Shown here one piece after another: positions 56,666 through 64,000 of a DNA stretch of 64,000 nucleotides. The notes under the pieces are model-generated. The model did not search any database. It worked only from the letters and a program-made list of their open reading frames with translations, and was not told where the DNA came from. The stretch is from contig OZ025868.1 in the NCBI GenBank assembly GCA_964019415.1, positions 12,771,623 to 12,835,622 on the forward strand. Reading direction: 5' to 3'. Both the position numbers and the translations under genes were made by a program. This stretch comes from Ianthella basta (taxonomy: Eukaryota; Porifera; Demospongiae; Verongiida; Ianthellidae). Numbering within the stretch: position 1 is the first letter of the stretch; the number at the start of each line of letters is the position of its first letter.

Positions 56666-57905
56666 GTGATATATACCCCGCCTAACGCGTCTAGGCTCTT
56701 ATTCGAAAGGCGGGCTTCTTCCAGGACGGCAGCTCTGAAGAGCGGCTGTCAAGTTTTGTTGAATTCGCAAGTGCTGTGAAGTTTTTGCCTTTTGTTAAAC
56801 CACTGGAGCAACACTCTAAAGAAGCCAGTGAAGTGATTGAGGCATCTGCGACGTTTTCGGCCTTCGAGGGTTCTTTGTGCTCGCTGTTCGTCTTTCTGTG
56901 CACGAGCTTGCTGTTTCTCATTTGTGCACTGTGCAGGTCGCGTACATGGTTTATCTAGCTTGGCTACGAACCGCTTTACATTTTTGGCTTGCGTGCATTG
57001 GTTGCAGCATGGTGGAGTGAGATATTCTCTTTTTCAATGCTTTGTGGACTCTCCCGGAGCCACGCAAAGTTGAAGCTGACTGCAAATTGCTGCATTTCTG
57101 TGTGTGCTTTGGTGTGATTTGACACCTTCGTTATTATCAAAAACAATTACTTGTTATCTTTCACACCTTCCATATTTGGGCTGGGATATAACAGGATTTA
57201 AGCGCCCCTGTGCATATATATACCCAAGCAGACATCAGCATGGAAGTGGCACACTTTTTCACTGCTCGACGACCTTTCCAACTAGAACAGAACCCACAGT
57301 AACAATGCTGAGGTTCCTCGTCAGCAGCGAGTACCACTTCCGAACGACGCAGACCATCGAGCATCTCTGGGGACTACACAATCGTCTTCTATGGGCCGCC
57401 ACGCCAAACATCCAACCATCCTCCTCATAGAAGGCTCTCCTAACTTCTCCACAGCCATTGGCGAACCGCGCGATGTTTCTGCGGTGGCATCAGCTGCGGC
57501 GGCTACGTGTGGGCAGTGGAGACACTGTGTAGACACCTTCAATCGCGTGCCACAGTGAAAGAGATCCTGGCTCAGGTGGGTGACGCCCCTGAGTGTCGCA
57601 CAGCTTCATCAGTGCCAGTCGAGAGTGGTTAGAAAGCAGAAAGAAAGAGTAACCACCAACAGGCCAATTGGAAAACGAATCATTTTAGCTAGCTACTGAT
57701 AGGCCAGTATCCATCTGGAACTCTTTCATTAACTTGCACACATTTTAGCTTCTTACTTTCTAACTCCGGTGCTGTAATAGGCCGATTCATGTATGTATGT
57801 ATGTATGTATGTGCATATATATGCTTCTTAGCTCCTGTTATATCCCGGCTGGCTTGTTTACGCGATATATTTTCGCGGTTGCCATGGCAACGGGGTATAT
57901 GGGTT
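56666..57905. other. Insertion in P450 pseudogene, ends in an RFX-type palindrome
   Basis: About 1.2 kb absent from the intact P450 introns. It begins atataccccgcc and ends gttgccatggcaac (57878-57891) plus cggggtatat. The centre has CpG-rich promoter-like DNA and open frames without recognisable domains. With the hairpin at 56569 it may be one element, parallel to 55008-55690. Confidence 0.45.
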
Positions 57906-58100
57906 CATATATATGCATATATACTTACCCTTTTAAGCTTGAATGTAGATACAGATCGCTATATCTAGAGATATGCTATGTTATGTTATACAATAATATT
58001 GACTCTGGTACCCAGAGCCCAGTGTGGACAACCAACCTGATAACATCTATACAGGAGTGGGTATGGGAAAATTGTGTAGCTCATTTGACTAAATTCAACA

Positions 58101-58215
58101 AGGTTTGTTGCTTGAAGAATCACTGGGTTTACGCCACCAATCATGCAACTACACCAGTATTGGTGTTACAGTTGGTTGATGGCGTAAACCCAGTGATCCT
58201 TCAAGCAACAAACCT
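58101..58215. mobile_element. Foldback MITE
   Basis: Arms aggtttgttgcttgaag and cactgggtttacgcca pair with their complements ending caagcaacaaacct. The right half plus about 35 bp of flank recurs at 60982-61068. Confidence 0.8.
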
Positions 58216-58499
58216 AGCCTTTGCAGTGGCCTAGCTGCAAGAGTCGCTATTGAACAACCCCGACTCCAGCTGTTTTCTTGGCTGAGGCTTTCCCCTATCC
58301 GCCACAAGTGTTTTTACTTGTGGCGGATACATATGGAGGTGGCATTCGATCATCATATTGCCATCAGTACGCCACGCTGATGAGCCCCAATCAGGGCGAA
58401 ACAGCTGTCTGTGGCTCTCCATCTTTGCATATAGGATGTTAGGGGGAAGGGAATTACTGGTCAATCTATCAATCAATCAGTCACTGAACAGTATCTCCT
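58216..58499. other. Unclassified insert sequence
   Basis: Contains a short palindrome around 58299-58325 (ccgccacaagtgtttttactt then gtggcgg). No gene. Confidence 0.4.
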
Positions 58500-59112
58500 T
58501 AGTCTGACGTAGCCCAGACCCACTTCCAGCCATTTTATATTGCGCAAAGGGCAGGAAGTGGGTCTGGTAGATTTCCTATGCGAAGCTGGTTCCTCCCACG
58601 CAGTACGGTAGGTGTGAAAATCATAACTTCACACCCACAAGTTTTGATAGTGCGAGACCAGTGGGCTTACAACTCCAGCCACTGACGTTGGCATCGTGTA
58701 CCCTCGTACGCGATCGTATACGGGTGGCAAAAGACCGTAAATAAGAGACTTACCGAAGCCAGTCGGCAGTGACACGAAGACATCTTTCTCCGATACGAAC
58801 TCGTCAATCGCTAGCAACTGCTCCTCTTTCAGCTTCTCGTAGCCGTGCTCCTTCGCAACTTGGGCGATCAGCACATGTTTACCACCTCTGACGCTCTCTC
58901 GTTCACCACCTCTGACGCTCGCTTCGGCCATTTTTGTTTACACCAAACTAACCCACAGCGAGCGTCGGCGAATATCAAAGCGTCATTAACATTTCACGCC
59001 CACCGATTCCCGGGGGTATTGAACATCGTCATCTGGCAAATCTACCAGACCCACTTCCTGCCCTTTGCACAATATAAAATGGCTGGAAGTGGGTCTGGGC
59101 TACGTCAGACTA
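58500..59112. mobile_element. Mutator-like element carrying a RecQ helicase fragment
   Basis: Termini TAGTCTGACGTAGCCCAGAC and their complement form inverted repeats of about 75 bp with a single mismatch. The exact 9-mer gtatctcct flanks it at 58491-58499 and 59113-59121. Each terminal repeat is itself a partial palindrome (ccagacccacttcc ... ggaagtgggtctgg). The 460-bp interior is mostly a helicase gene fragment on the minus strand. It is non-autonomous, recent and of the Pack type. Confidence 0.85.
58629..58931 (-). pseudogene. RecQ-like helicase N-terminal fragment
   Basis: From ATG 58931 the frame gives an N-terminus with a duplicated SVRGGE/K motif, motif 0 (EKLKEEQLLAIDEF), motif I (VSLPTGFGKSLIYGLLPPVY) and motif Ia (VAGVVSPLVS). 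It then runs into the element's terminal repeat and stops. Only the first third of a RecQ-type ATPase core is present, so it cannot be a helicase. Host-derived start and 5' UTR sequence appear to be included, so a short chimeric transcript is possible. Confidence 0.7.
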
Positions 59113-59175
59113 GTATCTCCTATGCAGGAGGTTGTTCTTACATAATAGTTTCATACCTATAATATCATAAACATG

Positions 59176-60924
59176 TCATTGCCTAAAATTATCATTCCAT
59201 CTTTTCCTTGGCCGCCCTCTTCCTCTTCTTCCTTCCATTTCAGCTTGGTATACTCTCTTTACTAGCCTGTCTGGGCCTATCTCTTCCAATGCTTCTCTCC
59301 ATCTCCTTTGGCTCTTTTTCACTTTCTCTAACACTCCTTTTTGTTGTAACTCCTCCCTAATCTCCACATTTCTCACCCTGTCAACCCTTCTCTTCTCTAC
59401 AATTCGCCTTAACACACGCATTTCTGTTGCCTGGACTGCCGACTCTTGTTGTTTGTTTAGTACCCACGTTTCACTTCCATACATCAGTGTGGGTACTACG
59501 ATGGCATTATATACTCTCAGCTTTGTCCTCCTACTCAACTGCCTCCTCTTCCACACCGGTTCATTCAACACCCCTATCACTCTTGCCGCCTTCCCAATCC
59601 TACTCCTGATTTTCTCTTCCATTCTTCCATCTCCACTTATCATCACTCCCAAATACTTCACTACTTCCACTGACTCCAACTTCCTGTCCCCAACTTCCAC
59701 ACAGCAATGTCCCCTCTCTTTCCCCGCCTTCATTACCTCCGTCTTCTCCAAATTCATTTTCATTTCCCACTTTGTCAATGCCTCATCCAATTTCGTTAAA
59801 TTCACTCGTAGGGACTCTTCACTGTCTGCCACCAACACCATGTCATCCGCAAAAAGCAAAACATCAACATTCTCCTCTCCCAATCTCACACCTTCCTTGA
59901 AGCCTTCTCTTGCTTCCTTTACAGTAACATCCAAAAATACATTGGTGAGAGAGTACATCCCTGCCTTACCCCTTGTTCCACTTCAAACCACTCCGAATGC
60001 TTTTCCCCCACCTTCACTCTCGCCTCACACTCCACATACAGGGACTGTATTGCCCTCACAAGCCCCTCTCCCACCTGTGCTTGTTTTAGTGCCTCCCACA
60101 GCTTCACCCTATTCACTCTATCATATGCTTTCTCCAGATCAATAAACGCCATAAGTAACTCTCTCCTCTTCTCAATTCCCTTCTCCATTACTTGCCTCAA
60201 GGTGAACACTTGGTCTATACAACCTCTCATTGCTCTAAACCTGCATTGCTCTTTCATCACCCTCCCCTCCGTGCTTGCTCTTAACCTAGTGTTCAATACT
60301 TTACCATTTCCCGGCCACACTCAGCAGACTTATTCCTCTGTAGTTACTGCACGTCAGCCTACGACCCTTCTTGTAGATAGGAATGACCACTGCGCTCCTC
60401 CAATCCCTTGGGCCCTTACCAAACCTCATCACCATATTGAACACCATTTGCATCCACTTCATTAAGCTTATTCCTACCGTCTTCAACAACTCCACTTGAA
60501 TCTCACACACACCTGGACTTTTCCCATTCTTCATCTTTCTCAGCTTACTCGCCATTTCCTCCAGCTCAATCTCCTCAGTTTCTTCCGTCACGCTTACACC
60601 CACCCTACAGTTCTCCACAACCTCTCTTGTCCCTGAATACAGTCCTGTGAAATACCTCTTCCACCTATCTACAACCAACTCCTCCTCGCCCACTATCATT
60701 CCATCCTCATCCTTCACTCTTCTAAATACCTCTTCTCTTCCCTTACCTCCCAATCGTTTCACCTTCGACCAGAACTGCTTCTGCCCACCCTGTGCATCTG
60801 CTTCCAACTCTCTACCAAGGTCAATCCACTCTTCATTCCTAGCTCTCCTCACTACCCGCTTGGCCTCCCTCTTCGCTTCTACATATCTCTGCCTAGATTC
60901 ATCCGTTTCTACTTCCAAAATCAC
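59176..60924 (-). mobile_element. 5'-truncated LINE, reverse transcriptase domain
   Basis: The minus strand encodes a non-LTR reverse transcriptase in three overlapping frames, so it carries at least two frameshifts. Recognisable are KMKNGKSPG, AVVIPIYKKGRR with NYRGISLLS, MAFIDLEKAYDRVNR, QGVRQGCTLSP, the catalytic LLFADDMVLVADS, then MYGSETWVLNKQQ and a basic C-terminus (GRRGRGRPRKRW). The endonuclease and ORF1 are missing. The block order and the YGSETW plus RGRPRKRW tail are RTE-like, but clade assignment is tentative. It is inserted in remnants of P450 copy 3. Confidence 0.85.
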
Positions 60925-60981
60925 TGGTTGCCAACTTAATAGGGCCTTTTGGGCCTCCCAACTAACTGTAACACAAATACT

Positions 60982-61068
60982 GGTGTAGTTGGTTAGTGGC
61001 GTAAACCCAGTGATCCTTCAAGCAACAAACCTAGCCTTTGCAGTGGCCTAACTGCAAGAGTCACTTTT
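60982..61068. repeat. Partial second copy of the 58101 foldback right half
   Basis: gtaaacccagtgatccttca, then agcaacaaacctagcctttg and cagtggcct match 58170-58250 in the same orientation. The two copies flank the 2.7-kb stretch that holds the helicase element and the LINE. Confidence 0.8.
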
Positions 61069-61488
61069 GAATAAATTCAGCAATTATGTATGCTTTCAGC
61101 TATCTACTAGACCTTCTTCATTTTCTGGGTTAGTAATTGAGTACTGTATTGTGTACGTAGTTGGTCTTCAGTCAGTGGCTGTTGGTATTGATGTTAAGTT
61201 GCACCAGATATACTATAATGTTTGTGTGTGGTTTATTGCATAATTCTACTGATATGCATGAAACCTGATGTATTGATCCTACAGAGAGTATTGTGTATGT
61301 ATACGTACACCAACAGTTATGTATGCAATGTGACTGACTAGGTTGTCATTTTGATTCCTATTATTGTATGACGTTGGTTTTTTGCAGACTGTAATCATGT
61401 ACTGTGTACTTTCACAATACAACTTGTTATACATTTTTGTATTGAAATAGCAGTGTCTGATTTGGCTACATGTTCTGTCTGTTTTCTG

Positions 61489-61973
61489 GGTTAGGATAGG
61501 CTTCTTTTGATGTATTGACGATGGCAGCGTACCTAAAGGCAACCTGGAGTACACGTAAGAGAAAAGCGTCATAAGCTGCTTGTAGCCCATATTGTCTTTC
61601 ATATTATTCTTGTTCTCCTTCCCACCAAATTTTGCATGCTCCTAGCGCATGATACAAGGCACCTATGGACCCAAGTCATGTACGAGGACTTACGTATGGA
61701 CGTGAAGGGCAAGTATCCGAGCGTCAGTGGCAATCCGATAAGTGCAGAGCTGGAGCGGGCAGGAAATTGTTCTCCCGTATATTAAAGATACCCGAATGCC
61801 CCCATTTTGTTGCTCCGATATACTGTACTGTACATGGCAGCGGCTTCATCTAAAGTAGCATAACTGTGCTCGATGCTCTGCACAATCTTCAGCTAATTTA
61901 AGGAAGGGGTATTAGTCAGTGTTGGTATAAATCAGATGTAACCGTAGTCCTCTGGATATGCAGAAACCGTACA
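61489..61973. other. No feature recognised
   Basis: Sequence after the end of the P450 pseudogene. No gene or repeat could be supported. Confidence 0.4.
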
Positions 61974-62215
61974 AACTAGTGTATAAAAATTCCTTTAGAA
62001 TTAAAAGGGATTTAGGAATGGCCAGCAGAAAAAGCACACAAACAAGCAAAAGTAACTCAACACCATGATGAAACACATTGCCGTGATGTTTGCTATGCAT
62101 TCCTAATTTCCTTGTACTTCTACATGGGCCCGAATGTCTAGCTAGCTAGTCCCATGTAGCTAGCTAGCCATTCCTAAATCCATATTAATTCTAAAGGAAT
62201 CATTATACACTAGTT
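61974..62215. mobile_element. Inverted-repeat element, about 242 bp
   Basis: Arms of about 48 bp: aactagtgtataaaaattcc then tttagaatta and ggatttaggaatgg, with their complement at the right end. Interior non-coding. Confidence 0.75.
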
Positions 62216-62334
62216 ATATAAGATTCACACTCCAGTCCGTGCACTCACTCTTTTCAATGTTAAGATGGATATCTCTTCCTCCATGGGTTTAATTTATGCG
62301 CCTGGCTACAAATCAATGTGATACCTTGTACCTT

Positions 62335-63745
62335 GAACCTTTTCGGGTGGATCACGATGCAGCACCCACTAAATTTACCACCATTAGCTAACACCAAACA
62401 ACACGCTTTGGTGGAAATGTAGGTACAGGTGTGAAGAGTTTGTCAAGTTTATTATAAGTGACGGTATAAGCTCCTGTCATTCCGTCGGTCCGCTGGAGAT
62501 AGGTGGGCCAAACATGGCCTAGTACTATGCTGTACGTGTTCATTGTATGCCACTCCCCTTGGTGCAAGTCCCATGAGACTGTTGCTGTATTTAGCTAATT
62601 GGTACAGTTACTCCTACCTTGGACAAACTTGTTTGTCTATGCTCCTACCTCTCGTTAAACAGTAGGTGTCAAACTATGAATATTGTATAAGATTCACACT
62701 CCAGTCCATGCACTCACACTTTTCAATGTTAAGTTAAGATGGATATCACTTCCTCCATGGGTTTGATGTGGTACCTCGAACCTTGAACCTTCAAGCTGCC
62801 CATATCAGGTGAATATAGTGCTGCGATGGGTGCCAATACATACACCAACACAGTGTACACATAATTATAAGCTTAAGCCCTGAACAATCTGACCATTCTT
62901 CCAGTTAGGTGAGTTTCATTAACATATAAATGATAACCAGTTTTGGCTATCACATCCATTTTCCAGCTCAATTCCTCCACAGTTAGCCTCCAAGTAATAT
63001 ATAGACTCTAGCCTCTCCTTCACTTCTGCCTTTTATAATCCGGCCATAGTCACATCTTGACACCCAATCTTTTGCGATGTATAATCAACTTATGCATGCA
63101 ACCAACTATATCTCAACCAAAATCAACAGACTCTTCATATTATGTGATATCTGTACGTACATATGCAATGTACTGCTGTCTGTATGTGCTGGGCCTCATC
63201 ATCATGCATGAGAGAAGGGCTGCAGGCAACAACAAGTCTAGTTTACATACCCCCATACTGTGAAACCTAATATTATGCATACCTTTACCATAATAGGTGA
63301 TGCTTATACGCACATTTAATGTGAATATTTCCCACAGCATTAGCTATATATAATTACCTCACCTGCAATATAATGTTATTATAAAAGGTAGATGAAGGAC
63401 AGGCATTATAGACAGTAGAATTTTGTCTCTTGCAATTGTTATGTGATACTGTGCATGTTTCATAGTATTCTCTATTTTCCTATTTGTTTGTCCCCAAGGA
63501 ATTCATGTGTGATCATTGAGCATGGACATAGAAATGTACTGCCTGTTGCATGCAACACAAGTCAGTAAGCTTGTCAGCAGCCTGCAGGGTATCAGCATTG
63601 TAATGGGTCATCCATGGAAATATATATGCCATACACATTTGCAGTGAAAAAGTATTATCCCATTTACTATACATTTTTGTGGCCATCAATGCAGGACATG
63701 GTAAAATTAGCCAACACGCATACTTCGGCAGCATATATATAGCGC
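62335..63745. repeat. Duplicate of the membrane-protein gene flank
   Basis: 62335-63345 parallels 47780-48760 and 63660-63745 parallels 50600-50690, in the same order. Within it agattcacactccagtcc occurs twice (about 62222 and 62692). No copy of the coding region is attached, so only the non-coding flank was duplicated or the gene was lost. The TTAA element at 48823 is absent here. Confidence 0.75.
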
Positions 63746-63784
63746 ACCAAACCTAAGTTGGCAACATTGCAGCTACGAAAAAGA

Positions 63785-64000
63785 AAAAGGTAGTGAATCG
63801 CGATGCTTGGAATTAGCGAGGGCTGCCGAGGGAGGAGAGAAGGTGTCGGGAGTGTCAATCAGGGAAGATTGAGGATGTGCCCCATTGGTTGTTGGAGTGT
63901 CATGCATGGGGCACAGAACGACAACCTCTTCTGCAGTGCATGAGGCAAATAATCAATGATTTCGATAGTCTCAGAGAGGATGACAAGCTAATCTGCATAT
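63785..64000 (+). mobile_element. LINE 3' tail, zinc-knuckle region, runs off the edge
   Basis: The plus strand reads RCRECQSGKIEDVPHWLLEC then HAWGTERQPLL, the Cys-Cys-His-Cys cluster seen at the C-terminus of many LINE reverse transcriptases. A stop codon lies upstream in the frame, so the copy is dead or begins here. Clade unknown. Confidence 0.6.

Larger units (their letters stand above)
52950..61488 (+). pseudogene. Third P450 copy, 5'-truncated and shattered
   Basis: Only the 3' part remains: intron 10 end, exon 11 (53112-53257, stop after NEDCI and an internal insertion), intron 11, exon 12 (56189-56355, heme loop FGYGPRNCIW instead of CIG and a frameshift just after FALLQ), intron 12 pieces (56356-56568, 57945-58100, 61067-61488). 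Exon 13 and exons 1-10 are missing; the match stops at about 61488 where the last acceptor should be. Four or more insertions separate the pieces. It is related to copies 1 and 2 by both exon and intron sequence. Confidence 0.85.

Overview
The window looks like nuclear DNA of an early-branching invertebrate, most probably a demosponge. This is inference from three things seen here: short phase-consistent introns, a CARD-NACHT-LRR immune receptor of the type expanded in sponges and cnidarians, and a dense load of small inverted-repeat elements. No species marker is present. Exon models below were built by eye from splice signals and reading phase, without transcripts or database searches.

Layout. 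1-4100: a 5S rRNA array on the minus strand, 13 full and one truncated gene, about 294 bp per unit, running off the left edge. 4733-8139 (-): a small secreted-signal/Ig-like/FN3/TM receptor, head to head with FBXO9 (8214-12736, +, 11 exons); only 74 bp separate the two start codons. 13074-20255: a cytochrome P450 unit (CYP3-clan-like, 13 exons, 516 aa, intact). 20604-22035: an inverted-repeat element filled with a 56-bp minisatellite. 22311-23324 (-): a single-exon 7TM receptor. 25746-25961: the first third of another receptor, cut off where the second P450 unit begins. 26160-37184: an 11-kb segment holding a CARD-NACHT-LRR gene (minus), a PX-like single-exon gene and two smaller pieces; it splits the 5' flank of the second P450 unit. 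37185-44598: the second intact P450 gene. 46591-51671 (-): two paralogous double-spanning membrane proteins that resemble the ectodomain of APD-type ubiquitin ligases but lack a RING, separated by a TTAA-flanked element. 52060-52875: a Harbinger-type transposase fragment. 52950-61488: a third, broken P450 copy riddled with insertions (foldback elements, two Mutator-like elements with 9-bp target duplications, one carrying a RecQ helicase fragment, and a 5'-truncated LINE). 61974-64000: inverted-repeat debris, a duplicate of the membrane-protein flank and a LINE tail.

How the pieces relate. The window is a record of tandem duplication: P450 genes (three copies), the APD-like pair and its flank, two receptor-like 7TM genes and the 5S array. 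The two intact P450s share a nearly identical tract of about 1 kb including introns, which suggests gene conversion. Mobile elements with terminal inverted repeats mark many of the breakpoints. The observations most worth pursuing are the NLR segment bracketed by inverted element ends with a roughly 20-bp flanking duplication, the element that has captured a helicase fragment, and the repeated link between inverted-repeat elements and internal satellites.
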